Position numbers and translations under genes: made by a program. From Marinococcus halotolerans DSM 16375 (lineage in GTDB: Bacteria > Bacillota > Bacilli > Bacillales > Marinococcaceae), in contig NZ_ATVM01000001.1 of assembly GCF_000420725.1 (NCBI RefSeq), forward strand, positions 186,001 through 250,000: a DNA stretch of 64,000 bases, read 5' to 3'. Under the pieces are notes generated by a model. The model was not told the DNA's origin. It saw only the letters and a list, made by a program, of their open reading frames with translations, and did no database searches. Below, piece by piece: positions 54,277-62,499 of the stretch. The stretch's first letter is position 1. Every line of letters begins with the position of its first letter.

Positions 54277-55044
54277 TTGGTCTTTTTTGAGCCTCACGGA
54301 GTCGAAGAACAGGAATCATTTCAACGTGTTACCTTAACCAATTTCAGCTTTCCGCTTCACTTTCACCGTGCCTATGAACTGATCATTGTCCATGAAGGAC
54401 AATTGCGGGTAACCATTGACCAGAAGGAGTATCTTCTGCAGCAAAACGGGGCGGCCTTTATTTTTAACAATCAGATGCATGAATTTACAACGGTCGGACA
54501 TTCCGCTATCACCATCGTCATTTTTTCTCCTGAATTGATCGGCCGTTTTTTTATGGATTACAAAGGCTTGATTCCTGTAAATAATACCTTCTCTCTTTCG
54601 CCGGACGTGCAGCTGCCGTCCCGGAGATCCGTCTACAGGCAGAAAAGCTTTTTGTACGGCATATGCAGTACGTTAGAGGAAAACACCGATTTCAAGCCCG
54701 TACAATACTCTGCGAAAACGAAAATTCTTCATCAAATGCTGTTGTATGTGGATAATAATTACGCCTCCGAGTGTACGTTAAAAGCGGTGGCTGAACATTT
54801 GCAGTATGACTATCCCTACCTGTCCAAGCTGTTTGTTCACATGGCCGGCATGACCTTTACCGAATACTTAAACTATTACCGGATATCGCGTGCCTGTTAT
54901 TTACTGAAAAGCAGCCAGCAGCCGATCGGCGAAATTGCTGCAGACTGCGGCTACAGCAGCCTCCGCTCATTTAACCGGAATTTCCAGGCATTCGTCCGCG
55001 ATTCCCCCCGCAGGTTTCGGGAGCTTTCATCCCAGCAGGCTTAA
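54277..55044 (+). CDS. AraC-family regulator with cupin sensor, divergent to the GH120-like gene
   Basis: The 255-residue protein has an N-terminal cupin-like sugar-sensing domain (FPLHFHRAYELIIVHEGQL, GAAFIFNNQMHEF) and two C-terminal helix-turn-helix units (LKAVAEHLQYDYPYLSKLFVH..., IGEIAADCGYSSLRSFNRNFQAF). This make-up is usual for activators of glycosidase genes. I use TTG 54277, 10 nt behind AAAGGGG; GTG 54253 lacks a ribosome site. A TATAAT box lies at about 54232. Its end overlaps the next gene by four bases, tail to tail. Confidence 0.85.
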   Translation: MVFFEPHGVEEQESFQRVTLTNFSFPLHFHRAYELIIVHEGQLRVTIDQKEYLLQQNGAAFIFNNQMHEFTTVGHSAITIVIFSPELIGRFFMDYKGLIPVNNTFSLSPDVQLPSRRSVYRQKSFLYGICSTLEENTDFKPVQYSAKTKILHQMLLYVDNNYASECTLKAVAEHLQYDYPYLSKLFVHMAGMTFTEYLNYYRISRACYLLKSSQQPIGEIAADCGYSSLRSFNRNFQAFVRDSPRRFRELSSQQA

Positions 55045-55754
55045 TTACCGGGGGAGGATTTCGTGATTCGGAGAAACGAATTCGCATTCCTTTGAAATTC
55101 ATACGAAGCGGCGACTTCCTCCACTATATGGCCCTCCGAGGTTAAATATTCAATCACTGCATCCAGGTGTTCGTACCGGTCGCCCTTCAGATCCACCAGC
55201 GGAAAAATGCGCACTTCCTCTTTTGCCACTCTCAGTAATTCTGTGAGCGTGTCGATGTGAAAGTCATAGCTCAGACGGTCAGCGTACATAAACAGAAAAT
55301 GGGCGGATAAAACGGTGTCGAAGGTGCTGTCCTCGAAGGGAAGCACCGGCAGTACCGCTGGAACATACCGCCCGCCTGAATTGTACATATCCTCCGAACA
55401 GTCGTGCAGCGCCTGTGTACGCCTGCTTTTTAAATCTTCAACACTATGAATATAACCCCATTCGTAATTACCTTCGGCCTTCATTATGTGTTCCGCCGCG
55501 TGCTCAATATCCTGAAGCCCTTTTTGTTTCAGATCTTCGCCACGGTGATCGTACGCAATATCACAGGCTGTCACCTCTGCTCCCAGACTGTTTCCTATGG
55601 CCGTAAATGAACAGGCCCCGGCCGGGCAATCAAGAATGCGTCTTCCCTGGATCTTTGCTTTGGAAAGGGCAAACATATCCAGGTATTCATCAAATGTGCG
55701 TCCGATAAAAACAATACGATTCAAATCAAGCTTCGTCTTCTTTTCTCTGCTCAA
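55041..55754 (-). CDS. Putative SAM-dependent methyltransferase, unknown substrate
   Basis: The 237-residue protein has a methyltransferase-like core: motif I ILDCPAGACSFTAIGNSLGAEVTACDIAY, a motif II region FEDSTFDTVLSAHFLFMYAD and ELLRVAKEEVRIFPL. The PAG in place of GxG in motif I is typical of one widespread Bacillus group that lacks a known function. The start is TTG 55754 behind GAGGTGAG. It is convergent with the AraC gene, overlapping by four bases. Confidence 0.75.
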   Translation of the reverse strand: MSREKKTKLDLNRIVFIGRTFDEYLDMFALSKAKIQGRRILDCPAGACSFTAIGNSLGAEVTACDIAYDHRGEDLKQKGLQDIEHAAEHIMKAEGNYEWGYIHSVEDLKSRRTQALHDCSEDMYNSGGRYVPAVLPVLPFEDSTFDTVLSAHFLFMYADRLSYDFHIDTLTELLRVAKEEVRIFPLVDLKGDRYEHLDAVIEYLTSEGHIVEEVAASYEFQRNANSFLRITKSSPGN

Positions 55755-55771
55755 CTCTGCTCACCTCAAAT

Positions 55772-55820
55772 AAAAAAGATTACCCTCAAGGTAGCATAGA
55801 TCTGCCCCTGGGGTAATCCT
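55772..55820 (-). terminator. Intrinsic terminator after the second SDR gene
   Basis: GATTACCC and GGGTAATC form the base of a longer imperfect stem on the minus strand, followed by TTTTTTATT. Confidence 0.8.
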
Positions 55821-55834
55821 TATTCTACAAGCTG

Positions 55835-56593
55835 TTAAGCCAGCGAGCCTCCGTCGACGACCATCTCGTCACCGGTTACAAACCGGGATTCATCGGAAGC
55901 ATAGTACAGGGCGGCGTAGGCAATGTCTACCGCTTCCCCGTGATGAGGCGGAAGAGGCACAACGTCCTGATTATCCTCTGAAATGGTTTTCTGCCGCTCG
56001 CCCATGATTGGCGTCCGGATCGGGCCGGGATGAATGCTGTTTGCCCGAATGCTTTCTTCGGCAAAATGGGCAGCCACGTGCTTCGTCATGGAACGTATCG
56101 CCCCTTTGGCCGCACTGTAGGCTGTGCCGTTGCCGCCAGCTGCTCCGGACCCGGTTAAGGCGGCCATCGATGCTATATTAATAATCGATCCCTGCCCGGC
56201 CTTCTGCATTTCCGGGATAACCTCGCGCATGCCGAGAAAGTACCCGGTCGAATCCACGTTCATGACTTTGTTCCATTCCTCCAGGGAGGTTTCGAGAATT
56301 TTGCTCGGATAGTGGATGCCTGCGTTATTTACCAGAATGTCCACCTGCCCGTAGGTATCCACCGCTTGTTGCACCGCCTTTTTCCAATTCTCCTCTGAGG
56401 TGGTATCCAGTTCGAAGGCAGTGATGTCTGCCCCCTGCTCCTGTATTTTCTTTACTTCCTCCTGCAGCAGGTCAAGCTGAACGTCGGCTGCTATAACCTT
56501 CGCTCCCTCTTCTGCAAACAGTCTGGCAGTACCGAGACCAATCCCACCGGCGGCCCCGGTCACAATTGCAACTTTGTTTTGTAAACGTGCCAA
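55835..56593 (-). CDS. Short-chain dehydrogenase/reductase, unknown substrate
   Basis: The 252-residue classical SDR has TGAAGGIG at residues 12-19, Asp of the NAD-binding type in AADVQ, NNAG, catalytic Ser in IASMAAL and YSAAKGA, and the VDGG ending. An acidic residue after strand 2 suggests NAD rather than NADP. It looks like 3-oxoacyl reductase-like or cyclopentanol-dehydrogenase-like members. The start is TTG 56593 behind AAGGAGG. It is single, with its own terminator. Confidence 0.85.
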   Translation of the reverse strand: MARLQNKVAIVTGAAGGIGLGTARLFAEEGAKVIAADVQLDLLQEEVKKIQEQGADITAFELDTTSEENWKKAVQQAVDTYGQVDILVNNAGIHYPSKILETSLEEWNKVMNVDSTGYFLGMREVIPEMQKAGQGSIINIASMAALTGSGAAGGNGTAYSAAKGAIRSMTKHVAAHFAEESIRANSIHPGPIRTPIMGERQKTISEDNQDVVPLPPHHGEAVDIAYAALYYASDESRFVTGDEMVVDGGSLA

Positions 56594-56729
56594 TCTAGTT
56601 CCTCCTTCAATGATTCAGACTCATCCGTTTTCTCTCGTATAAATACCCATTATGCTCGGCAGGTAATCAATACCCTTTGAAATGGTATAATTTAGATAAA
56701 CCTATAAAATCTTAAGGAGGGATTTCCCC

Positions 56730-57305
56730 ATGATGGAGAAAAACGATACATCTCCTCAGCTTACTCCCGAACAGAAAAAAGCTATTCTGGCAATACTCGA
56801 AGACCGTTTCGATCAGCATATGCACCGCCATGAAGAGTTAGCATGGACTTCTGTGCTGGAAAAGCTTGAGGGAGACAACGAAAAACTGTGGTCATTGAAC
56901 GAAATGGAGTCGACCGGCGGAGAACCGGACGTGATTGGCTTCGACCGTGAAGAGAATAAATATTTGTTCTGTGACTGCTCGGCAGAAAGCCCTAAGGGTC
57001 GCCGAAGCGTGTGCTATGACCGCGAAGCACTGGAGGCAAGAAAGAAATATAAGCCTGAAACAAGTGCTGTCGACATGGCTCAGGCTATGGGTGTCGAGCT
57101 TTTAACCGAAGAGCAGTATCTCACTCTTCAACAGCTGGAAAAAATCGATACGAAAACGTCAAGCTGGATTCAGACCCCTGAGGAAATAAGAAAACTGGGC
57201 GGCGCTTTGTTTGGTGACCAACGGTACGGCCGCGCGTTCATCTACCATAACGGAGCCGAATCATACTACGCCGCGAGAGGCTTCCGGGGCATACTGAAAG
57301 TATAA
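56730..57305 (+). CDS. DUF4256 protein
   Basis: The 191-residue soluble protein matches the DUF4256 pattern: LEDRFDQHMHRHEELAWTSV, WSLNEMESTGGEPDVIG, CDCSAESPKGRRSVCYDREAL and GLFGDQRYG-like LFGDQRYGRAFIYHNGAESYYAARGFRG. Function is unknown. Conserved Cys and His are present but no known catalytic set. The ATG follows AAGGAGGG, and a second ATG is adjacent. It ends four bases before the convergent phzF-like gene. Confidence 0.85.
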   Translation: MMEKNDTSPQLTPEQKKAILAILEDRFDQHMHRHEELAWTSVLEKLEGDNEKLWSLNEMESTGGEPDVIGFDREENKYLFCDCSAESPKGRRSVCYDREALEARKKYKPETSAVDMAQAMGVELLTEEQYLTLQQLEKIDTKTSSWIQTPEEIRKLGGALFGDQRYGRAFIYHNGAESYYAARGFRGILKV

Positions 57306-57309
57306 AACA

Positions 57310-58179
57310 CTATTTCAATTCTTCGGCGCTTCCTTTGATCCGGGTGTTTACAATTTGATTATCCTGTACAAACGTTTCCGATTCAATCATGCTCGGCTTT
57401 CCCATAGCGACTCCCTGAATAATACGAAAGGTATTCCACCCTTCCTCTACTGGGGGTAAAACCTTATGTGCCGTTAAATAGGCGCCTAAGGCCGAGGCAG
57501 CTACCCCGGTGGCCGGATCTTCGGGGTAGCCGGCTCTTTGGGGAAACTGGCGTGCCTGCACGTATTTTTCGTGTTGTTGTGAAACAGCGAAAGGGTAAAA
57601 GCCGGTCGTGTTGAACTCGTCACATAAATCCCAGAGATAATTAAAATCAGGCTGAAGCATGTTCAACGTCTCTACGCTTTTTAAAGGGATAATTAATTTA
57701 TAACGGGATGTGGAAACGGATTGAACCGGCCATTCTGCCAGTTCCTCTGGTTCAATATTCAGTGCCCGGCCTATTTCTTCTCTCGACGGAACGGTGTTCA
57801 GAAACCCGGGCGGGAACTGTTCAACACTTATCTCCAGCTTTGAATCATGCTTTTCCCATTTTACATTTACAGGCCCAAGCATGGTCTCCACAGTGACCGG
57901 GGAATGGCTAATGGCTCCTTTGTGGACTAAAACCGTGATGCTCCCTATGGTGGCATGAATGCACATTTCCATCTCATGGGAGGGAACAAAAAAACGAAGC
58001 TTTAGATCACAGTCCGGGCGGGTGGAGGATATAACAAAGGCTGACTCATGCGCAAACTCCTTTGTCATCTGCTGCATGGTTTTTGTGGAAAGATGATCCG
58101 CGTCTAAAACGACAGGGCACGGATTACCCCCGCCCTTTTCCATAGAAAACACGGTGGTTTGTACAACCTGATAGCTCAC
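57310..58179 (-). CDS. PhzF-family isomerase/epimerase
   Basis: The 289-residue protein is a diaminopimelate-epimerase-fold PhzF relative: GNPCPVVLDAD near the start, the catalytic Glu in FAHESAFV, EMEMCIHATIGS, and EDPATGVAASALGAYL near residue 230. Known members isomerise trans-2,3-dihydro-3-hydroxyanthranilate in phenazine synthesis, but most, like this solitary one, have unknown substrates. The start is GTG 58179. No phenazine genes are nearby. Confidence 0.88.
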   Translation of the reverse strand: MSYQVVQTTVFSMEKGGGNPCPVVLDADHLSTKTMQQMTKEFAHESAFVISSTRPDCDLKLRFFVPSHEMEMCIHATIGSITVLVHKGAISHSPVTVETMLGPVNVKWEKHDSKLEISVEQFPPGFLNTVPSREEIGRALNIEPEELAEWPVQSVSTSRYKLIIPLKSVETLNMLQPDFNYLWDLCDEFNTTGFYPFAVSQQHEKYVQARQFPQRAGYPEDPATGVAASALGAYLTAHKVLPPVEEGWNTFRIIQGVAMGKPSMIESETFVQDNQIVNTRIKGSAEELK

Positions 58180-58248
58180 TTTTCTCCCTCATTTCGTTAG
58201 CTTTCAGGTTTATTATAGCACTCAGGAGGCATTTAACATCCGCTCCTT

Positions 58249-59157
58249 CTACACTTCTTTGTTAAACGCCTCCTGTATCTGCCCCGTCATCATAAATCTT
58301 GCAACCTCCCCGCCATTCGCCGCTGCTGCTATCAGCTGGCTGCCAAAATTATCCTTTGCTTCGCCGGCCACATACAGCCCTTTCACAGAGGTTTCTCCGA
58401 ACTGACTGAGCACAAATCGGCTGTTTTCATCACGCTCCACGTCCAGACCGCTTAAAAATTCATAATTGATGTTCCAGTGCACGTACGTAAAAGCACCCTC
58501 CACCTCCACCGTTTCCCCGCCGGCCATTCGGATCGCCTGCAGCTGCCCGTTCTCTCCAGACATTTCCTCAATTTTCTCCAGATGATAAGGAATATTTTTA
58601 TCTTCGAGTATCTTCTTATTTTCCTCCGTCAGGCTGGTATAGCCGTCGGTGAATACTTCGAGTTGGTTTGTCCAATTGGAGAGAAGCATAACCATGTGCA
58701 TGACCAGCTCATCCGGATTGATGACGGCAAGCTTTTTGTCTCTCATTTCCCAACCGTCGCACCACGGGCAGTAAAAGACGCTTTGCCCGTAATAGTGTTC
58801 GATATTTTTAATCGCTGGCAGCTGTTCGATTAATCCCGAGGCGACCAACACCTGCTTTGATTGAAACTGCCCCGCTGGCGTTTGGACGATAAAGCCGTCA
58901 TTATGCTGGTGTATTGCAGTCACTCTATCATTTAACATCGTATTGCCCTCGTACTTCAGCGCATCTTCCCTGGCCCGCTTCCGGAACGTCAGCGGAGTCA
59001 CTCTATCCTGGGTTAAATAGGAGTGCGTTTCATGCGTTACGATGTTTCTCGGCTTATCCTCATCAATAATCAGCGCCCTTTTTAATCCTCTTCCAAAATA
59101 AAGCGCCGCACTTAATCCCGCCGGTCCTCCACCAATAATAACTACGTCATACATCAT
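58249..59157 (-). CDS. Thioredoxin-reductase-like flavoprotein with CPWC site
   Basis: The 302-residue protein has the low-molecular-weight thioredoxin reductase build: FAD motif GGGPAGLSAALYFGRG, ASGL, and the C-terminal FAD motif GLYVAGEA. The redox site is Cys130-Pro-Trp-Cys133 in FYCPWCDGWE, not the CATC of true TrxB. The second Rossmann motif is degenerate (AVINPDELVMHMV), as in ferredoxin- or NADPH-poor members of this family. Substrate is unknown. An Rrf2 regulator lies upstream on the same strand, and a dyad in the gap matches one before the regulator. Confidence 0.85.
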   Translation of the reverse strand: MMYDVVIIGGGPAGLSAALYFGRGLKRALIIDEDKPRNIVTHETHSYLTQDRVTPLTFRKRAREDALKYEGNTMLNDRVTAIHQHNDGFIVQTPAGQFQSKQVLVASGLIEQLPAIKNIEHYYGQSVFYCPWCDGWEMRDKKLAVINPDELVMHMVMLLSNWTNQLEVFTDGYTSLTEENKKILEDKNIPYHLEKIEEMSGENGQLQAIRMAGGETVEVEGAFTYVHWNINYEFLSGLDVERDENSRFVLSQFGETSVKGLYVAGEAKDNFGSQLIAAAANGGEVARFMMTGQIQEAFNKEV

Positions 59158-59180
59158 TTTAAAACTCCTTCCTATATATT

Positions 59181-59199
59181 AAAGATTTTTATTATCTAT
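59181..59199. promoter_or_regulatory. Candidate Rrf2 operator before the CPWC flavoprotein
   Basis: AAAGAT-N7-ATCTAT (plus strand) differs by one base from the perfect dyad before the Rrf2 gene. The flanks (AATT) also match. Confidence 0.55.
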
Positions 59200-59224
59200 A
59201 ATTGTAATAAAGCAAAAGGATCTG

Positions 59225-59611
59225 CTACACCGTCAAATCCTTCAGCCTTTTGTTTTTTAGCGTGCTGATTAAATTTTCCTGGGCTTCCATCATAGCCGCC
59301 TGAATTCTGCATTCCTCTCCGTGATCAAAGCTGTCTTCAAACAGCGTCTGCACGCCGTCGATCGCAACTACAATATCGTACACGCTCACGTTTTCCCAGT
59401 TCTGCTGCAGCCTGTATCCGCCCTTGGCACCGCTCGTCGAGCTAATGTAATTCGCCTTTACGATACGCGTTAATACTTTGGATAAGTACGTGGTAGAGAC
59501 ATTCAGTGCTAACGATAAATCCTGGACCGGGATTTTGGTTCTCTCCCCGTCACGATGAATCATATACACCAGCGCATGCAGGGCATAGTCGGTGGCTTTT
59601 GAAAATTTCAT
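59225..59611 (-). CDS. Rrf2-family transcriptional regulator
   Basis: The 128-residue regulator starts MKFSKATDYALHALVYM and has a winged helix (VQDLSLALNVSTTYLSKVLTRIVKANYI) followed by the SSTSGAKGGYRL wing. IscR/NsrR members hold an iron-sulfur cluster with three cysteines; here only one Cys (EECRIQ) is left. So it probably works by thiol or ligand chemistry rather than a cluster. I use ATG 59611; upstream codons extend into its operator-side leader. It is followed by the CPWC flavoprotein, its likely target. Confidence 0.88.
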   Translation of the reverse strand: MKFSKATDYALHALVYMIHRDGERTKIPVQDLSLALNVSTTYLSKVLTRIVKANYISSTSGAKGGYRLQQNWENVSVYDIVVAIDGVQTLFEDSFDHGEECRIQAAMMEAQENLISTLKNKRLKDLTV

Positions 59612-59631
59612 CCCGCTTTTCACTTCCAATT

Positions 59632-59650
59632 ATAGATATTATAAATCTAT
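59632..59650. promoter_or_regulatory. Perfect dyad ATAGAT-N7-ATCTAT before the Rrf2 gene
   Basis: The inverted repeat starts 21 bp before the Rrf2 start and recurs with one mismatch before the downstream flavoprotein, so autoregulation and control of the neighbour are likely. Confidence 0.6.
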
Positions 59651-59701
59651 TATATACTCATATAATGACATACACAAGCTTAAATACTTAAAAACCAAAA
59701 T

Positions 59702-59739
59702 AAAAAGACTGATGATGGAGTCTGTTCTCCAGCACCAGT
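59702..59739 (-). terminator. Intrinsic terminator of ohrR-ohr
   Basis: ACTGGTGCTGGAG pairs with CTCCATCATCAGT (one mismatch, one wobble) on the minus strand, then TTTTT. Confidence 0.8.
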
Positions 59740-59767
59740 ATTTACACTACCTAATTCTTAAAAAGGT

Positions 59768-60184
59768 TTAAGCTACTGTAACGTCCACTTCAATGTTTCC
59801 GCGTGTCGCTTTCGAATACGGGCAGTTCTCGTGGGCGCCTTCGGCAAGCTCTTTCGCCTGCTCCTCCGACACGCCTTCCACATGAACCGCAAGCTTCACG
59901 GCCAGGCCGAATCCACCTTCGTCATCCTTGCCGATGGAGACGTTGGCAGTAATTTCTGTATGGTCCGGCTTGATTTTTTTCTGACGGGCGACCATGTTCA
60001 GGGCGCTTTCAAAGCACGCCGCATAACCGGCGGCGAAAAGCTGCTCCGGGTTTGTTCCCTGTTCGCCGCTGCCTCCGAGCTCTTTCGGCGTACGAACGTC
60101 AAGGTTTAGGTTACCATCCTCTGAAGTGACACGGCCGTCGCGTCCTCCGACAGCGGTAGCGGTTGTAGTATAAAGTGGCTGCAT
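59768..60184 (-). CDS. ohrA: Organic hydroperoxide resistance protein Ohr
   Basis: This thiol peroxidase reduces organic and lipid hydroperoxides. The 138 residues contain the two catalytic cysteines: Cys57 in FAAGYAACFESAL and Cys121 in HENCPYSKATRGN. The ATG 60184 is one base after the ohrR stop codon, with AAAGGAGAG inside the end of ohrR. A longer upstream frame runs through ohrR and is not coding. Confidence 0.96.
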   Translation of the reverse strand: MQPLYTTTATAVGGRDGRVTSEDGNLNLDVRTPKELGGSGEQGTNPEQLFAAGYAACFESALNMVARQKKIKPDHTEITANVSIGKDDEGGFGLAVKLAVHVEGVSEEQAKELAEGAHENCPYSKATRGNIEVDVTVA

Positions 60185-60185
60185 G

Positions 60186-60626
60186 TTAATTCTCTCCTTT
60201 TTGAATATGTTCCGTAATTTGGTGCAGCTGACGAAGCAGCTGCTTTGCGCCTTCCTCATCAATCCCCAGGCGGCTGCCAAGACGCTCAGGCAGACACGCT
60301 GCATCGTGCTTTAACAGGCATCCCTGTTCGGTAAGATGAACCAGCACGATTCGTTCATCCTCCGTAGAACGCTTCCTTGTGACCAGACCCGCGCCCTCCA
60401 TCCGTTTTACCATCGGGGTCAGCGTCCCAGAATCGAGATACAGCTTTTCGCCAATGGCTTTGACGGACTGATGGTCCTCCTCCCACAGCACAAGCATCAT
60501 CAGGTACTGTGAGAAGGTGAGTCCGAGCGGATCCAGCTCTTCGCGATACATTTTCGATATTTCCTTGGAACAGGCATAAACAGCAAAGCATAGCTGGTGA
60601 TCAAGCGATAATGGTGAATCATTCAT
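60186..60626 (-). CDS. ohrR: MarR-family peroxide-sensing repressor OhrR
   Basis: The reactive cysteine is Cys13 (LDHQLCFAVYACSKE), equivalent to Cys15 of B. subtilis OhrR. The winged helix has SGTLTPMVKRMEGAGLVTRKRSTEDERIV, very close to the B. subtilis sequence. A nearby second Cys (AC18S) may let it act as a one- or two-Cys sensor. ATG 60626 is 11 nt behind AAAGGA; the ATG four codons upstream abuts it. The operon is ohrR-ohrA with its own promoter and operator. Confidence 0.92.
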   Translation of the reverse strand: MNDSPLSLDHQLCFAVYACSKEISKMYREELDPLGLTFSQYLMMLVLWEEDHQSVKAIGEKLYLDSGTLTPMVKRMEGAGLVTRKRSTEDERIVLVHLTEQGCLLKHDAACLPERLGSRLGIDEEGAKQLLRQLHQITEHIQKGEN

Positions 60627-60650
60627 GCGGATGGCCATCCTTTATTTTTA

Positions 60651-60683
60651 ATTGTGCACAATCAAATAGTACACAATATTATA
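60651..60683 (-). promoter_or_regulatory. ohrR promoter -10 box with OhrR-type operator
   Basis: TATAAT (60683-60678, minus strand) is followed downstream by ATTGTGTAC and the perfect palindrome ATTGTGCACAAT at 60651-60662. The repeated ATTGTG(T/C)AC units between -10 and start suit an auto-repressor. The -35 is weak (TGAGCA). Confidence 0.55.
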
Positions 60684-60817
60684 TTAAAGCACAAATAATG
60701 TGCTCATATGATATTTCACTCAATCAGGCTCTTATCCCTTTAGTTTTTTGGGAAAAAGTTAAGAGTTAAGCATATACGTGAGCGATTATAAAGAACGTAA
60801 TCGTAAAGGAGGAAAAC

Positions 60818-62410
60818 ATGAAATATGACATAATCGTCATCGGCGCCGGCCATAATGGCCTCACCGCTGCTATTCAGCTCGCCAAGCAGGATAAGAAAGT
60901 ACTGGTGCTGGAGAAGGAATCCCGCCCCGGAGGAGCTGCTAAATCCGGTGAAGTAGCCGCTCCGGGCTTTATTCATGATTTATTTTCCATGAACATCAGC
61001 TTGTTTTTAAAGTCCCGGTTTTATTCGGAAAATCAGCGGGAGCTCGAGGCAAATGGCTTCTCCCCTGTTTACGGGCCCCACCCGTACGCAAGCGTTTTTC
61101 CCGACGGGCACGGGCTCGCCATTAACAAGGACCCGGACAAAACGCACCGCAATATCGCCAGCTATTCCGCCGCTGACGCAGAGACCTGGAAGGATTTTGA
61201 TGCCTTATACGACCGCGTCTCCCCTTATTTATATAAACTCATGCACCGGGAGCTCCCCTCGCTCCGCGCCGGCCTTGTCATATTCAGGGCGCTGCTTGAT
61301 TTAAAAATCAAATCCGCTCTGGAGGTCTCCAGCCAGCTCGCCAAGTCCCCGCGGCAATTCGTCGACTCCTGGTTTGAAAATGATAAAGTAAAATCACTGG
61401 TCGTTCCGTGGGGCTACCAATTGGACTACGCCCCGGATGTCAGCGGGGGTGCTGCCTTTCCATTAATGGAAGCCATAGGACACTACCGGGAGGGAATTCC
61501 ATTTGCCCGCGGCGGGATCCAAACGATGATCCAGGCGATGGTAACGATGCTCGAAGCAAGAGGCGGCGAGCTGCAAACCAGCACCTGGGTAAATGAAGTA
61601 TACGTCGAAGACGGCGAAGCCAAAGGAGTTATTCTGGACGACGGCACGTATATAGAAGCTGGGGACGTCATTGCCACCGCTACGCCAACCCAGATTGTTG
61701 ATCATTTAGTCGATACGGCCCACCTGCCGGCTTCCTTCGTCACTAAGGCAAGCAATTACCAGTACGGGCCGAAAACGATGGTCATTCATCTGGCGCTGGA
61801 GGAGCCGCTCCAGTGGACAGCCGGGGAGGAAATCGGGCAATCTGCTTATGTTCACATAGCGCCTTATGTAAAAGACCTCGCCCGCACGCACACCCAGGCG
61901 CTGAATGAGACGCTTCCGGACAGCCCCCTGCTGATCGTTGGCCAGCCAAGCGCCGTCGATCCAAGCAGAGCGCCGGAAGGAAAAGCGGCGGTATGGATCA
62001 TGGTTCGCTCTCTTCCCGCTCACCCTAAGTACGACGCACTAAATGCAATCGAGCCGGGCCTCTGGTCCTCGATCAAGGAACAATACGCCGACCGGATCAT
62101 CGATAAACTGGAAGAATACGCTCCCGGGGTGAAGGATACGATAGCAGGCCGGCACGTCTTTTCCCCGGAGGATCTGCCCCAGGAGGATCCGAATCTTGTC
62201 GAAGGTGACCATATGGCCGGAAGCCACCAGCTGTTTCAGCATTTTCTATTCCGCCCCTTCGTCGGCCACTCCCGCTACCAAACACCGATTAACCATTTCT
62301 ATATGATCGGGGCATCCACCTGGCCCGGCGGAGGGTTAAATGCAGGATCCGGGTACTTGTTAGCAGAAAAACTAAAAAGCAAGTCCTTCTTTAAATTTTC
62401 GCCTTTGTGA
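60818..62410 (+). CDS. Phytoene-dehydrogenase-like FAD oxidoreductase
   Basis: The 530-residue flavoprotein has the FAD motif IGAGHNGLTAAIQLAK and the C-terminal motif GASTWPGGGLNAGSGYLLAEKL. It belongs to the COG1233 group related to phytoene desaturases and to the PYROXD2 type. It is more distant from CrtN/CrtP than the gene at 47 kb, so a direct carotenoid role is not shown. A strong AAAGGAGGAAAAC lies before the ATG. It is single, with an 89-nt gap to the next gene. Confidence 0.82.
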   Translation: MKYDIIVIGAGHNGLTAAIQLAKQDKKVLVLEKESRPGGAAKSGEVAAPGFIHDLFSMNISLFLKSRFYSENQRELEANGFSPVYGPHPYASVFPDGHGLAINKDPDKTHRNIASYSAADAETWKDFDALYDRVSPYLYKLMHRELPSLRAGLVIFRALLDLKIKSALEVSSQLAKSPRQFVDSWFENDKVKSLVVPWGYQLDYAPDVSGGAAFPLMEAIGHYREGIPFARGGIQTMIQAMVTMLEARGGELQTSTWVNEVYVEDGEAKGVILDDGTYIEAGDVIATATPTQIVDHLVDTAHLPASFVTKASNYQYGPKTMVIHLALEEPLQWTAGEEIGQSAYVHIAPYVKDLARTHTQALNETLPDSPLLIVGQPSAVDPSRAPEGKAAVWIMVRSLPAHPKYDALNAIEPGLWSSIKEQYADRIIDKLEEYAPGVKDTIAGRHVFSPEDLPQEDPNLVEGDHMAGSHQLFQHFLFRPFVGHSRYQTPINHFYMIGASTWPGGGLNAGSGYLLAEKLKSKSFFKFSPL

Positions 62411-62499
62411 TTGGAGCGCTGTCGCCTATATTTTCCATTTCTTAAATAGTTCATCTGAAAAACCTGCAAGAGTTTGTCCACTCTAAGGAGGAAATTTAT

